Origin: Leclercia sp. LSNIH1
GTDB taxonomy: Bacteria; Pseudomonadota; Gammaproteobacteria; Enterobacterales; Enterobacteriaceae
Direction of reading: 5' to 3'
DNA: 64,000 bases
NCBI RefSeq assembly: GCF_002902985.1
Contig: NZ_CP026167.1
Span: 682,001-746,000, forward strand
Shown here: positions 51,269 to 61,663 of the stretch, in pieces
How positions within the stretch are numbered: the stretch's first letter is position 1
Layout of the letters: every line of letters begins with the position of its first letter
Notes under the pieces: generated by a model
Databases searched by the model: none
The model's input: only the letters and a program-made list of their open reading frames with translations
What the model was told of the DNA's origin: nothing
Program-made: the position numbers and the translations under genes

Positions 51269-51946
51269 TCACCTGTATAGCCAGTAAGCGGTCGTTTCGA
51301 TGTTGCCGCCGCTTGCGATATAACGTTTAAGCGCGGCGGTGTTGCCCATCTGGGTCGCCACCCGCAAAGTAGAAATCTGCTGTTGCTGCGCCCAGTGCAG
51401 CGCCGCCTGCATTAACTTCTCGCCCATGCCGCGCCCGGCCAGCAGACCGATACGCGCCTCGTTGTCGCTGAGCTTGCGCAGGGAGACAAAGCCCTGGATG
51501 GCGCCATCCGGCGCGCGGAACACCAGGCAGAGATGGTCGAAGGTGCCTTTTACCGCATTCTCGATCCACTGGGCATAGAAGCGACCGCTGTCGTCAGGTG
51601 CGTACCAGGGGGCGCGAAAGCGGCTCTGCGCAAAGGCCTGAGCAGCCAGCTGGCGCAGCGCCGGGATATCCTGCTCCATCGCAGGTTCCGCGCCAGGGCA
51701 AGCGTGGTGCGTCACGGTAATGGCGAGATCGACTTCGCCTTCCACCAGCCTGAAGCCCTGCGCCTGTAAGGCGTCCAGCCAGTCGGCGCGGGTGGCCGGA
51801 ATTTTAGCCTGCACCCGCTGCCAGGCGTCCAGCCCGGAAGCCGTCAGCAGCGGAGCATCATCAGAGAGGCGCACAAGCGCCGTGGGAAGGGCAAAAAACT
51901 CGCTTTCCCACTCCAGCGGCTGTAACGCACCGTGGAGCTGACTCAA
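51269..51946 (-). CDS. wecD: WecD/RffC, dTDP-fucosamine acetyltransferase
   Basis: 225 residues, one more than E. coli. Begins at TTG 51946 (TTG-AGT-CAG, protein [19 protein letters not shown]); TTGA overlaps the wecC stop, and AAAGGGG seven bases upstream is a good ribosome site, so the weak start is compensated. GNAT-fold acetyltransferase that N-acetylates dTDP-fucosamine with acetyl-CoA. The acetyl-CoA loop is [34 protein letters not shown] is highly conserved. In E. coli wecC is followed by rffG and rffH; here wecD comes directly after wecC. Confidence 0.96.
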   Translation of the reverse strand: MSQLHGALQPLEWESEFFALPTALVRLSDDAPLLTASGLDAWQRVQAKIPATRADWLDALQAQGFRLVEGEVDLAITVTHHACPGAEPAMEQDIPALRQLAAQAFAQSRFRAPWYAPDDSGRFYAQWIENAVKGTFDHLCLVFRAPDGAIQGFVSLRKLSDNEARIGLLAGRGMGEKLMQAALHWAQQQQISTLRVATQMGNTAALKRYIASGGNIETTAYWLYR

Positions 51947-53205
51947 CGCCAGACCCCTTTGGTATCAACGATAAATTCCTGACGGACGGCCTCGCCCTGG
52001 ATCGCTTTAAACTCGTTATGGTCCACCAGCAGCACCAGCACATCGGCGGTTGCCAGCGCCTCTTCAACGCTGGTCAGGGCGCAGTGTCCAGCCAGTTTTT
52101 TCGGCAGTTCATGAATATTGGGTTCCACCACCTGCGTTTCACCGCTGTGCCAGTCGGCAATCATCTCAGCAATTTCCATCGCCGGGCTTTCACGCAGATC
52201 GTCAATGTTCGGCTTAAAGGCGAGACCAAAACAGGCGATGGTCACCTCGTTCGCGCGCTTGCCGCTTTGGGTCAGGTAATCTGCCAGGGTGGCTTTCACC
52301 TGGTTCAGTACCCAGTGCGGCTTGCTGTCGTTAACTTCGCGGGCGGTACGGATAAGACGCGCCTGCTGGGGGTTCTGCGACACGATAAACCACGGGTCGA
52401 CCGCGATGCAGTGCCCGCCTACGCCCGGCCCGGGTTGCAGGATATTCACGCGCGGATGGCGGTTCGCCAGACGAATCAGTTCCCAGACGTTAATCCCCTG
52501 ATCGGCGCAAATCAGCGACAGCTCATTAGCAAACGCAATGTTCACGTCGCGGAAGCTGTTTTCGGTGAGTTTGCACATCTCAGCGGTACGGGAGTTGGTC
52601 ACCACGCACTCGCCTTCGAGGAAGATGTTATACAGCTCGCTGGCGCGGGCGGAACAGACCGGAGTCATGCCGCCAATAACCCGATCGTTTTTAATCAGTT
52701 CGACCATCACCTGCCCCGGCAGCACGCGCTCCGGGCAGTAGGCGACGTTGATATCGGCCTGCTCGCCCGCCTGCTGCGGGAAAGTCAGATCCGGGCGCGC
52801 CTCAGCCAGCCACTGGGCCATTTGCTCGGTGGCACCCACCGGTGAGGTGGATTCGAGGATCACCAGCGCGCCTTTTTTTAGTACCGGGGCGATGGATTTC
52901 GCTGCCGCTTCGACATAGGCCATATCCGGCTCATGCTCGCCTTTGAATGGCGTCGGCACAGCAATCAGGTAGGCATCGGCAACCACTGGTGTGGTACTGG
53001 CCCTGAGGTATCCCCCTTCAACGGCGGTTTTTACCACCTTGTCGAGATCTGGCTCAACGATATGAATTTCACCCTTGTTGATCGTCTCAACCGCATGCTG
53101 GTTGATATCAACACCCACTACCTGTTTTTGACGGGAGGCAAATGCCGCCGCCGTGGGCAGCCCAATGTAGCCAAGACCAATGACAGAAATGGTAGTAAAA
53201 CTCAT
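51943..53205 (-). CDS. wecC: WecC/RffD, UDP-N-acetyl-D-mannosamine dehydrogenase
   Basis: 420 residues. Oxidises UDP-ManNAc to UDP-ManNAcA with two NAD+. Rossmann motif [17 protein letters not shown] (about 8-24), the ECERVLPG-like [14 protein letters not shown] and the catalytic cysteine in [15 protein letters not shown]. Overlaps wecB by four bases and wecD by four. Confidence 0.98.
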   Translation of the reverse strand: MSFTTISVIGLGYIGLPTAAAFASRQKQVVGVDINQHAVETINKGEIHIVEPDLDKVVKTAVEGGYLRASTTPVVADAYLIAVPTPFKGEHEPDMAYVEAAAKSIAPVLKKGALVILESTSPVGATEQMAQWLAEARPDLTFPQQAGEQADINVAYCPERVLPGQVMVELIKNDRVIGGMTPVCSARASELYNIFLEGECVVTNSRTAEMCKLTENSFRDVNIAFANELSLICADQGINVWELIRLANRHPRVNILQPGPGVGGHCIAVDPWFIVSQNPQQARLIRTAREVNDSKPHWVLNQVKATLADYLTQSGKRANEVTIACFGLAFKPNIDDLRESPAMEIAEMIADWHSGETQVVEPNIHELPKKLAGHCALTSVEEALATADVLVLLVDHNEFKAIQGEAVRQEFIVDTKGVWR

Positions 53206-54332
53206 AGCGATACCCGATTGTGTTTAAGTGCGTACAAAATGCGGTCACAGGCCTGGCCATCACCATACGGGTTATGGGCCCGGCTCATGGCCTGATACTC
53301 TTCGTTGTTATGTAGCAGGCGCGTCACCTCTTCCACGATGGCTCGTGAATCGGTCCCCACCAGCCTTACCGTCCCCGCTTTAACCGCTTCAGGACGCTCG
53401 GTGGTTTCACGCATCACCAGCACCGGTTTCCCCAGTGAAGGCGCTTCTTCCTGAATTCCGCCTGAGTCCGTCAGGATCAGCCAGGCATGGTTCATCAGCC
53501 AGACGAATGGCAGATAGTCCTGCGGCTCAATAAGTATGACGTTTTTGACATGCCCCAGGATGCGGTTGACCGGCTCGCTGACATTAGGGTTCAGATGCAC
53601 CGGATAGACGATCTGGACATCTTCGTTACGCGCGGCGATTTCAGCCAGCGCATGGCAAATTTGCTCGAAGCCCTGGCCAAAACTTTCCCGCCGGTGTCCG
53701 GTGACCAGAATCATCTTTTTACCGTTAGCGAGGAACGGATACTGTTCGGCCAGTTGCCCACGCAGGCTGTCGTTCGCCAGCACCCGGTCGCGCACCCAGA
53801 TCAGCGCGTCGATCACCGTGTTGCCGGTGACAAAAATGTGCTGGTCGTTAACGTTTTCGCGCAGCAGGTTCTGACGGGAGTTCTCGGTTGGCGCAAAGTG
53901 ATACATTGCCAGATGCCCGGTCAGGGTCCGGTTCGCCTCTTCTGGCCACGGGGAGGAGAGATCGCCCGTGCGTAAACCGGCTTCGACATGTCCAACCGGA
54001 ATACGTTGATAGAATGCCGCCAGACTGGTGGCGATGGTGGTGGTGGTATCGCCGTGCACCAGCACGACATCCGGCCTGAACGATTCCAGAATAGGTTTTA
54101 AACCTTCCAGAATACGGCAGGTAATTTCGGTTAGCCCTTGCCCCGGCTTCATAATATTGAGGTCGTAGTCGGGAACAATGGAAAAGAGTTTTAGGACCTG
54201 ATCCAGCATCTCCCGATGCTGCGCGGTAACGCAAACTTTCGCCTCAAAATAAGGGTCGCTTGCCAGCGCATGGACCAGAGGCGCCATCTTGATGGCTTCC
54301 GGCCTTGTACCAAAGACAGTGAGTACTTTCAC
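53202..54332 (-). CDS. wecB: WecB/RffE, UDP-GlcNAc 2-epimerase
   Basis: 376 residues, starting with GTG at 54332 (GTG-AAA-GTA, protein [19 protein letters not shown]). Interconverts UDP-GlcNAc and UDP-ManNAc. [35 protein letters not shown] and [30 protein letters not shown] (start [11 protein letters not shown]) are the family blocks. wzzE lies 57 bases upstream. Confidence 0.98.
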   Translation of the reverse strand: MKVLTVFGTRPEAIKMAPLVHALASDPYFEAKVCVTAQHREMLDQVLKLFSIVPDYDLNIMKPGQGLTEITCRILEGLKPILESFRPDVVLVHGDTTTTIATSLAAFYQRIPVGHVEAGLRTGDLSSPWPEEANRTLTGHLAMYHFAPTENSRQNLLRENVNDQHIFVTGNTVIDALIWVRDRVLANDSLRGQLAEQYPFLANGKKMILVTGHRRESFGQGFEQICHALAEIAARNEDVQIVYPVHLNPNVSEPVNRILGHVKNVILIEPQDYLPFVWLMNHAWLILTDSGGIQEEAPSLGKPVLVMRETTERPEAVKAGTVRLVGTDSRAIVEEVTRLLHNNEEYQAMSRAHNPYGDGQACDRILYALKHNRVSL

Positions 54333-54389
54333 ATCGATTCTCTTCGATTAAGCGATGAAGGCCAGCAGCCTTCATCGTAGACGGCGTTC

Positions 54390-55436
54390 TTAAATTTTGC
54401 GACGACGGGTTAATGCCACGCCTGCGCCAATTAAAGCACCCACAATCCCCCACATAATCATCAGGAATGCGCGACGTGGACTATCGCGTTTTACAGGTTC
54501 TTCAGGTGTTCGCAAATAACGATAGGTCTGAAAACGCGGGTCCAGTGTCGGACCGACGTTGAGGGTGTTGAGCATGGCGCGGTTCTGGTCGTAATCGAGG
54601 TCAAAATCTGGCCCAACGGCCTGCAGATTTTCCAGGCGCGCCTGGAGCATAGGACGCCCCAGCAGGAACATTTCAGAATCGGGCAGTTCATCGGCAGGCA
54701 CATCGGTTTCACTGCGCGAGATATTGCTCTTTTCAGCAATCTTCAGCGCCTGATCGAGGTTATGTACCCGGCGGTTAAAGATGGCTTTGGCGACCTCTTC
54801 CTGACGTTTGACCTGCGCTTTCATCTGCACGGTACGCGCCGCCCAGGCGCCTTTCAGCTCATCATTAAGGTGGCTTGCTGCGCGCTGGCTGGCGAAAGCG
54901 ACATACTGACGCAGCAGGTTATTCGCGTCCGGCGCGGTTTCAGCGATCAGCTTGACGCTGTCGTTGATGTTGCGCAGCGGATCGCCCGCCATAAACTGAA
55001 TGTTGTTGATCAGCTCATCCAGCAGGGCTGCATCGGCTTTGCTGTTGCCGACCATTCTCTGTTTGAAATAGTCGGTCTGGTTCCAGAAATCACGGCGCGT
55101 ATCCCAGGAGGCGAGCTGCATAACAAACTCTTTGTAGGACTCGTCCATTACCGAAGTCTGGTCGGCGGTCGCAGGATTCGCTTTTACATCCAGATTCTGC
55201 AGAAACTGTTGCTGAGAGTAGAAACCTCCAAGCATATTCACCGTAGGACGGTCGGTAATCGCCGTCGCACTCCACTCTTGTCTGGCGAAAAAGGTATAGG
55301 CCAGAGCGATAAGTGCAAAGCCCAGCGCAATACCTGCAATCCAAAACTTGCCCGCCCATAACACGCGGAACAAGCCACGAACATCCAGCTCATTCTCAGT
55401 TACCACTGATTTTGCTCCCGCCAACGGTTGAGTCAT
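54390..55436 (-). CDS. wzzE: WzzE, ECA chain-length regulator
   Basis: 348 residues. Two membrane helices (about 31-51 and 320-340) flank a large periplasmic helical domain; the second helix is preceded by a proline (RTPEEPVKRDSPRRAF), the mark of the Wzz family. It sets the number of repeats in phosphoglyceride-linked and cyclic ECA. Starts 12 bases after wecA. Confidence 0.97.
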   Translation of the reverse strand: MTQPLAGAKSVVTENELDVRGLFRVLWAGKFWIAGIALGFALIALAYTFFARQEWSATAITDRPTVNMLGGFYSQQQFLQNLDVKANPATADQTSVMDESYKEFVMQLASWDTRRDFWNQTDYFKQRMVGNSKADAALLDELINNIQFMAGDPLRNINDSVKLIAETAPDANNLLRQYVAFASQRAASHLNDELKGAWAARTVQMKAQVKRQEEVAKAIFNRRVHNLDQALKIAEKSNISRSETDVPADELPDSEMFLLGRPMLQARLENLQAVGPDFDLDYDQNRAMLNTLNVGPTLDPRFQTYRYLRTPEEPVKRDSPRRAFLMIMWGIVGALIGAGVALTRRRKI

Positions 55437-55448
55437 TACAGTCCCGAT

Positions 55449-56552
55449 TTACTTAGTTAAAGTTGGGTTATTGCCATTATTTCTACGCATACGGCGTTTT
55501 ACGCGTTTAATAAAGCGCGCTACTTTCCATGCGCGTTTAATACAGTAGCCGTACAGGAAAAATGCAAGCAAGAATAATACCAACATTACCCATTCAGGAA
55601 TGAAATGTGCATATTCTGCGGCAACGCCAATCCCGGCTAACAGCGCAGCGGCCAGCGTAATCAAGACAAATGCCTGTCGTGAGGTGAAGCCGGCACGCAT
55701 AATAAGATGATGAATATGCTGGCGGTCTGGGGAGAAGGGACTCATGCCTTTACGCAGACGGCGGTACATTATTGCCACCATATCCATCAATGGAATGGCG
55801 ATGATCCACAGTGCCGTCACCGGACTGATTGGATGGGTGTTACCCTGAGTAGTTTCCAGCAGGATCCAGATGATGGTAAAGCCAATCAGCGTACTGCCGG
55901 CATCCCCCATAAAGACCTTGTAGCGACGTCCCAGGACACCGAGGTTAAGGCAGATATAAGGCAGAATGGCGGCGATCATCGCGAAGCACCACATCGACAG
56001 GCTGTACTGGCCATCAAACCAGAGGATGATGCCGATAGCCGCGAAGGAGACGCTGGAGAGCCCACCAAGCAGACCGTCAATGCCGTCTACCATGTTAAAG
56101 GCGTTAATCGCCGCCCATACGGCAAACAACGTCAGGAAGTAGCCGAATGGCCCCAGTACCATCTCCCAGGTGCCAAAGATGTAGCCCAGGCTGCTGAGAT
56201 AGAGTTTCCCTACCACCATCATGATGACGCCGATAGCCGCCTGAACCGCGGCGCGGAATTTGACGCTGATATCGTATCGGTCATCCAGCGCGCCAACCAG
56301 CACCAGCACGCCGGCACAGGCCAAATAGAGTGCCGCATGAGGGATATAATAATCCGCAATGGCGAAGGTGAAGCAGATACCCGCGTAAACCGAGATCCCA
56401 CCAACCAGCGGAATCAAGCCTTGATGGCGTTTACGATAATTGGGCTTATCCACCAGTCCGACTCTCTTCGCGACCTTACGGGCGAGGAATAAAAAACAGG
56501 TGGTAAAAAGAAAAATACTGATTAGCTCAGTCACCGCAGTGAGTAGATTCAC
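55449..56552 (-). CDS. wecA: WecA/Rfe, GlcNAc-1-phosphate transferase
   Basis: 367 residues from GTG at 56552 (protein VNLLTAVTELISIFLF), the start used in E. coli; the frame runs on to 56570 without conservation. Transfers GlcNAc-1-phosphate from UDP-GlcNAc to undecaprenyl phosphate, the first step of ECA and of many O antigens. About eleven membrane helices; the cytoplasmic loops hold the conserved aspartates in GALDDRYDIS, NAFNMVDGIDGLLGG and KVFMGDAGSTLIGF, and the HIHH motif of SPDRQHIHHLIMR. First gene of the wec operon. Confidence 0.98.
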   Translation of the reverse strand: MNLLTAVTELISIFLFTTCFLFLARKVAKRVGLVDKPNYRKRHQGLIPLVGGISVYAGICFTFAIADYYIPHAALYLACAGVLVLVGALDDRYDISVKFRAAVQAAIGVIMMVVGKLYLSSLGYIFGTWEMVLGPFGYFLTLFAVWAAINAFNMVDGIDGLLGGLSSVSFAAIGIILWFDGQYSLSMWCFAMIAAILPYICLNLGVLGRRYKVFMGDAGSTLIGFTIIWILLETTQGNTHPISPVTALWIIAIPLMDMVAIMYRRLRKGMSPFSPDRQHIHHLIMRAGFTSRQAFVLITLAAALLAGIGVAAEYAHFIPEWVMLVLFLLAFFLYGYCIKRAWKVARFIKRVKRRMRRNNGNNPTLTK

Positions 56553-56744
56553 AATGGATGCTCTCAACAAATGTTAATCCCGAAAGTATAACCTTGAAGG
56601 CTCGGCTCAAGAAGGAAAAAGCAGGCCTCGCCCAAGTCCCTTTGTTTATTTTTCAGACAATTACTTTTCTGCTTTGACGAACATTCCGATTTTCGTCCCC
56701 GGCAGTATAATTTGACAGCTTACTGTTACAGCGTATAAGCCATA

Positions 56745-56776
56745 AAAGAAAAACGCCACGTAAAAACGTGGCGTTT
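56745..56776 (-). terminator. Intrinsic terminator after rho
   Basis: Perfect 11-bp stem (56751-56761 with 56766-56776, aaacgccacgt), loop aaaa; on the minus strand it is followed by TTTTTCTTTT. It separates rho from the wec operon. Confidence 0.9.
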
Positions 56777-56792
56777 CGGCGCTTTATTTATA

Positions 56793-58052
56793 TTACGAGC
56801 GTTTCATCATATCGAAGAAATCATCGTTAGTTTTCGTCATCGCCAGCTTGTTAATGAGGAACTCCATCGCGTCGATTTCACCCATTGGATGGATAATTTT
56901 GCGCAGGATCCACATTTTCTGCAGCTCTTCCTGAGTGGTGAGCAGCTCTTCTTTACGGGTACCGGAACGGTTGTAATCGATAGCCGGGAAGACGCGTTTT
57001 TCAGCGATTTTACGCGACAGGTGCAGTTCCATGTTGCCTGTACCTTTAAACTCTTCGTAAATCACTTCATCCATCTTCGAACCGGTGTCGATCAGCGCGG
57101 TTGCGATGATGGTCAGGCTGCCGCCCTCTTCCACGTTACGCGCAGCACCGAAGAAACGCTTCGGACGATGCAGGGCGTTGGCATCCACACCACCGGTCAA
57201 GACTTTACCGGACGCTGGAACCACGGTGTTGTAGGCACGCGCCAGACGGGTGATGGAGTCAAGCAGGATGATAACGTCTTTCTTATGCTCAACCAGACGC
57301 TTCGCCTTCTCGATAACCATTTCAGCGACCTGAACGTGGCGGGAGGCCGGTTCGTCAAAGGTCGACGCTACCACTTCACCTTTCACCAGACGCTGCATCT
57401 CGGTCACTTCTTCCGGACGTTCGTCAATCAGCAGTACCATCAGTACGCAGTCTGGGTGGTTATAAGCGATGCTCTGCGCGATGTTCTGCAGCAGCATGGT
57501 TTTACCCGCTTTTGGCGGCGCGACAATCAGACCACGCTGACCGCGACCAATCGGCGAAGCCAGATCCAGAACGCGAGCGGTTAAATCTTCGGTAGAACCG
57601 TTACCACGCTCCATGCGCAGGCGAGAGTTCGCGTGCAGCGGCGTTAAGTTTTCGAACAGGATCTTATTGCGCGAGTTTTCCGGCTTATCGTAGTTAACTT
57701 CGTTAACTTTCAGCAGCGCAAAGTAGCGTTCACCCTCTTTAGGAGGACGAATCTTACCTGAAATGGTGTCACCAGTGCGGAGGTTGAAACGGCGGATTTG
57801 GCTGGGAGAAACGTAGATATCATCAGGACCGGCGAGGTAGGAGCTGTCTGCAGAGCGGAGGAAACCAAATCCGTCCTGCAATATCTCCAGCACACCGTCG
57901 CCAAAGATATCTTCGCCACTCTTTGCGTGCTGCTTCAGGATGGCAAAAATGATGTCCTGCTTGCGCATACGAGCCTGGTTTTCCAGCCCCATATTTTCGC
58001 CGAGAGTGATCAGCTCAGAAACCGGCGTATTCTTTAATTCGGTAAGATTCAT
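56793..58052 (-). CDS. rho: Rho, transcription termination factor
   Basis: 419 residues, as in E. coli. Hexameric RNA helicase that ends transcription at C-rich unstructured sites. N-terminal RNA-binding domain with [20 protein letters not shown] and [16 protein letters not shown], Walker [18 protein letters not shown], Walker [16 protein letters not shown] loop [16 protein letters not shown] and R loop/arginine finger region [10 protein letters not shown]. The leader upstream is about 340 bases to trxA; see the leader entry. Confidence 0.99.
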   Translation of the reverse strand: MNLTELKNTPVSELITLGENMGLENQARMRKQDIIFAILKQHAKSGEDIFGDGVLEILQDGFGFLRSADSSYLAGPDDIYVSPSQIRRFNLRTGDTISGKIRPPKEGERYFALLKVNEVNYDKPENSRNKILFENLTPLHANSRLRMERGNGSTEDLTARVLDLASPIGRGQRGLIVAPPKAGKTMLLQNIAQSIAYNHPDCVLMVLLIDERPEEVTEMQRLVKGEVVASTFDEPASRHVQVAEMVIEKAKRLVEHKKDVIILLDSITRLARAYNTVVPASGKVLTGGVDANALHRPKRFFGAARNVEEGGSLTIIATALIDTGSKMDEVIYEEFKGTGNMELHLSRKIAEKRVFPAIDYNRSGTRKEELLTTQEELQKMWILRKIIHPMGEIDAMEFLINKLAMTKTNDDFFDMMKRS

Positions 58053-58260
58053 AATGGTGTGGGTTCTTAAACTCGGGGTAATACTCGAACTTAATTTGTG
58101 AATGGTATGGCAGGGTCATCCATGCCTGTTAACGGCTATCAACTCATGTCTGTTCGCTGTCTGCTCACAGGGAAAGCACAGAACTGAAACGACAAGACGG
58201 ATTGAGTGACAAGCCCGGAATCTATCCACTTCTCGCACTGTTTATGTCAACAACGGGAAG
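58053..58260 (-). promoter_or_regulatory. rho leader with a decayed rhoL-like segment
   Basis: The 337 bases between rho and trxA carry no gene. A TTGACA -35 hexamer is at 58245-58250 on the minus strand, with a poor -10 about 18 bases further. The stretch TCACTCAATCCGTCTTGTCG (and on through TTTCAGTTCTG) matches, from memory, the part of E. coli that encodes the rhoL leader peptide. Here the frame has no ATG, is closed by TAG nine codons upstream and ends after a few codons, so rhoL itself does not seem intact. In E. coli the leader is the place of Rho autoregulation. Confidence 0.5.
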
Positions 58261-58389
58261 TATCGGGTAAAACAAGATTCAAACAACAAGGTATGTTTAA
58301 AACGAAGTCATAGGTAACTTAGCACGACTCAAGCCGGGCGTCCAGAGATCCAAACAATTTAGAAACCCTGGACGCACAGACGAGAAGCC

Positions 58390-58719
58390 TTACGCCAGAT
58401 TGGCGTCCAGGAACTCTTTCAGCTGACCTTTGGACAGGGCGCCCACTTTGGTCGCTGCCACTTCACCGTTTTTAAACAGCAGCAGAGTCGGGATGCCGCG
58501 GATGCCATATTTTGGCGCGGTGCCCGGGTTCTGGTCGATGTTCAGTTTAGCCACGGTCAGTTTGCCCTGATATTCGTCGGCGATCTCATCCAGAATCGGG
58601 GCGATCATTTTGCAAGGACCACACCATTCAGCCCAGAAATCGACGAGGATCAGCCCGTCAGCTTTAAGTACGTCCGTGTCAAAACTGTCGTCAGTCAGGT
58701 GAATAATTTTATCGCTCAT
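58390..58719 (-). CDS. trxA: TrxA, thioredoxin 1
   Basis: 109 residues from the ATG at 58719 ([13 protein letters not shown]). Active-site WCGPC at residues 32-36 in [18 protein letters not shown], cis-proline loop [11 protein letters not shown]. Reduces disulfides of ribonucleotide reductase and many other proteins, and serves T7 DNA polymerase. Upstream in-frame codons to 58761 are not conserved. Divergent from rhlB. Confidence 0.99.
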   Translation of the reverse strand: MSDKIIHLTDDSFDTDVLKADGLILVDFWAEWCGPCKMIAPILDEIADEYQGKLTVAKLNIDQNPGTAPKYGIRGIPTLLLFKNGEVAATKVGALSKGQLKEFLDANLA

Positions 58720-58863
58720 ATATAACTCCACAGGAATAAGCCTGGCGCGTTGATCTTGCATCCATCAACGACCTGTTGATGTCGCATTAACCAACTAAAG
58801 GTTGACTTTATTTCACCGGATACGCTTTCGTAAAGCAATAGTAAGCTGATATTCTACCACACT

Positions 58864-60129
58864 ATGAGCAAAACACATTTAACAGAACAGAAGTTTTCCG
58901 ACTTCGCCCTGCACCCAAAAGTGATCGAAGCCCTTGAAACAAAAGGGTTTCATAACTGCACGCCCATTCAGGCTCTCGCCCTTCCGCTGACGCTGGCGGG
59001 TCGCGACGTTGCAGGGCAGGCGCAAACCGGTACCGGCAAAACGATGGCGTTTTTAACGTCAACGTTTCATTATTTACTCTCTCATCCGGCAATTGCTGAC
59101 CGTAAAGTTAACCAACCGCGCGCGCTGATTATGGCACCGACGCGAGAACTGGCGGTCCAGATCCACGCTGATGCAGAACCCCTGGCGCAAGCTACCGGCC
59201 TGAAACTCGGCCTGGCCTACGGCGGTGACGGTTATGACAAACAGCTGAAAGTGCTGGAAAGCGGCGTCGATATTCTGATCGGCACCACCGGCCGTCTTAT
59301 CGATTACGCGAAGCAGAACCACATTAACCTCGGCGCTATCCAGGTTGTGGTGCTGGACGAAGCCGATCGCATGTACGATCTCGGCTTTATTAAAGATATC
59401 CGCTGGCTGTTCCGTCGCATGCCTGCCGCTAACCAGCGTCTGAATATGCTGTTCTCGGCCACGCTCTCTTATCGCGTCCGTGAACTGGCGTTCGAACAGA
59501 TGAACAACGCCGAATACGTCGAAGTGGAACCGGAACAGAAAACCGGCCACCGTATTAAAGAAGAGCTCTTCTACCCTTCTAACGAAGAGAAAATGCGTCT
59601 GCTGCAGTCGCTCATTGAAGAAGAGTGGCCGGATCGCGCGATCGTTTTCGCCAACACTAAACACCGCTGTGAAGATATCTGGGGCCACCTGGCTGCGGAT
59701 GGACACCGTGTTGGTCTGTTAACGGGCGATGTCGCACAGAAAAAACGTCTGCGCATTCTTGAAGAGTTTACCCGTGGCGATCTGGATATTCTGGTTGCAA
59801 CGGATGTCGCCGCGCGCGGCCTGCACATCCCGGCGGTCACGCACGTCTTCAACTATGACCTGCCGGATGATTGCGAAGATTACGTTCACCGTATCGGCCG
59901 TACTGGTCGTGCAGGTGCAAGCGGTCACTCCATCAGCCTGGCCTGTGAAGAGTACGCGCTGAATCTGCCCGCCATTGAGACCTATATCGGCCACTCAATT
60001 CCGGTCAGTAAATATAACCCGGAAGCGCTGTTAAGCGAGCTTCCGCCGCCGAAGCGCCTGACCCGCGCGCGTTCTGGCAATGGTCCGCGCCGTAACAGCG
60101 CACCGCGTAATCGTCGTCGTTCAGGCTAA
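58864..60129 (+). CDS. rhlB: RhlB, DEAD-box RNA helicase of the degradosome
   Basis: 421 residues. Q motif [23 protein letters not shown] start, motif I AQTGTGKT, Ia PTRELAVQ, motif [10 protein letters not shown], motif [20 protein letters not shown]. The C-terminal tail is arginine-rich ([21 protein letters not shown]). RhlB binds RNase E and unwinds structured mRNA for degradation. Ends four bases before gppA. Confidence 0.98.
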   Translation: MSKTHLTEQKFSDFALHPKVIEALETKGFHNCTPIQALALPLTLAGRDVAGQAQTGTGKTMAFLTSTFHYLLSHPAIADRKVNQPRALIMAPTRELAVQIHADAEPLAQATGLKLGLAYGGDGYDKQLKVLESGVDILIGTTGRLIDYAKQNHINLGAIQVVVLDEADRMYDLGFIKDIRWLFRRMPAANQRLNMLFSATLSYRVRELAFEQMNNAEYVEVEPEQKTGHRIKEELFYPSNEEKMRLLQSLIEEEWPDRAIVFANTKHRCEDIWGHLAADGHRVGLLTGDVAQKKRLRILEEFTRGDLDILVATDVAARGLHIPAVTHVFNYDLPDDCEDYVHRIGRTGRAGASGHSISLACEEYALNLPAIETYIGHSIPVSKYNPEALLSELPPPKRLTRARSGNGPRRNSAPRNRRRSG

Positions 60130-60133
60130 AAAT

Positions 60134-61618
60134 ATGCTCCGGTCTACCTCGCTCTATGCAGCTATTGATTTAGGTTCGAATAGTTTTCATATGCTGGTTG
60201 TGCGCGAGGTGGCGGGCAGTGTTCAAACGCTGGCGCGTATTAAGCGTAAGGTCCGCCTCGCGGCGGGCCTGAGTGCTGATAATCAGCTCTCTCCAGAAGC
60301 CATGGAGCGCGGCTGGCAATGTCTGCGTCTTTTTGCCGAGCGTCTGCAGGATATCCCTACCCAGCAAATCCGTGTTGTTGCTACCGCCACCCTGCGTCTG
60401 GCGGTGAATGCCGGTGAATTTATTGCCACTGCCCAGCAGATCCTGGGCTGCCCGATACAGGTGATCAGCGGTGAAGAAGAAGCCCGCCTGATTTATCAGG
60501 GGGTAGCGCATACCACGGGCGGTGACGAGCGTCGTCTGGTGGTGGATATCGGTGGTGCAAGCACTGAACTGGTCACCGGTAATGGCGCTCAGGCGACATC
60601 CCTGAACAGCTTATCGATGGGCTGTGTCACCTGGCTTGAACGCTACTTCACCGATCGAAATCTGGCGCAAGAAAACTTTGATGACGCGGAAAAAGCCGCG
60701 CGCGAAGTGCTGCGTCCGGTGGCCGATGAACTGCGTTATCACGGCTGGAAAGTCTGCGTTGGCGCGTCCGGCACCGTCCAGGCGCTGCAGGAAATCATGA
60801 TGGCGCAGGGGATGGATGAGCGCATCACGCTGGCGAAACTTCAGCAGTTAAAACAGCGCGCGATCCTCTGTGGCCGCCTGGAAGAGCTGGAAATTGAAGG
60901 ACTCACCCTTGAACGCGCGCTGGTCTTCCCGAGCGGGCTGGCGATCCTGATTGCCATTTTCACCGAACTGAATATTCAGTGCATGACCCTTGCGGGTGGC
61001 GCGCTGCGGGAAGGGCTGGTCTACGGCATGCTACATCTGGCGGTCGATCAGGATATTCGCGACCACACCCTGCGCAACATCCAGCGCCGGTTTATGGTCG
61101 ATATTGAGCAGGCGCACCGGGTCGCCAGGCTTGCGACAAAATTCCTCGATCACGTCGAAAATGAGTGGCATATTGAGCCTATCTGTCGCGAACTACTCCT
61201 GAGCGCCTGTCAGCTACATGAAATTGGCCTGAGCGTCGATTTCAAACAAGCGCCGCTGCACGCGGCGTATCTGGTACGCAATCTCGATTTGCCCGGCTTT
61301 ACCCCGGCGCAAAAGAAACTCCTGGCGACGCTGCTGTTAAACCAGACCAACCCTGTCGATCTCTCTTCGCTCCACCAGCAAAACGCGGTTCCGCCGCGCG
61401 TGGCGGAACATCTGTGCCGCCTGCTGCGTCTGGCGATCCTCTTTGCCAGCCGTCGCCGGGACGATCTGTTGCCGGCCATCACGCTGAAGGCGGAAGGAGA
61501 GAAACTGACGCTAGCCTTACCGGAAAACTGGCTCGATACGCATCCGCTGGGCGCCGAAATGCTGGTACAGGAGTCCCAGTGGCAGAGCTACGTGCACTGG
61601 GCGCTTGAGGTTCATTAA
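60134..61618 (+). CDS. gppA: GppA, guanosine pentaphosphate phosphohydrolase
   Basis: 494 residues from the ATG at 60134 ([21 protein letters not shown]), four bases after rhlB; an upstream frame overlapping rhlB is not conserved. Converts pppGpp to ppGpp and also acts as exopolyphosphatase. Actin-like ATPase fold with [36 protein letters not shown] and GASGTVQAL; a C-terminal HD-like helical domain. Convergent with rep; a REP unit lies between them. Confidence 0.98.
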   Translation: MLRSTSLYAAIDLGSNSFHMLVVREVAGSVQTLARIKRKVRLAAGLSADNQLSPEAMERGWQCLRLFAERLQDIPTQQIRVVATATLRLAVNAGEFIATAQQILGCPIQVISGEEEARLIYQGVAHTTGGDERRLVVDIGGASTELVTGNGAQATSLNSLSMGCVTWLERYFTDRNLAQENFDDAEKAAREVLRPVADELRYHGWKVCVGASGTVQALQEIMMAQGMDERITLAKLQQLKQRAILCGRLEELEIEGLTLERALVFPSGLAILIAIFTELNIQCMTLAGGALREGLVYGMLHLAVDQDIRDHTLRNIQRRFMVDIEQAHRVARLATKFLDHVENEWHIEPICRELLLSACQLHEIGLSVDFKQAPLHAAYLVRNLDLPGFTPAQKKLLATLLLNQTNPVDLSSLHQQNAVPPRVAEHLCRLLRLAILFASRRRDDLLPAITLKAEGEKLTLALPENWLDTHPLGAEMLVQESQWQSYVHWALEVH

Positions 61619-61630
61619 TTACGACGATAT

Positions 61631-61656
61631 GCCCGGTAGCGCTACGCATACCGGGC
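61631..61656. repeat. REP unit between gppA and rep
   Basis: gcccggtagcgctacgcata followed by ccgggc, a 26-base REP hairpin between the convergent ends of gppA and rep, without a T run. Confidence 0.8.
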
Positions 61657-61663
61657 CTTCAGC

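Noticed and set aside
50290..51330. A 346-codon open frame on the plus strand
   Set aside because: Antisense shadow of wecE.
53206..56552. ops element for RfaH in front of or inside the wec operon
   Set aside because: No GGCGGTAGNNTNNNN-type sequence was seen upstream of wecA; ECA genes are not known RfaH targets.
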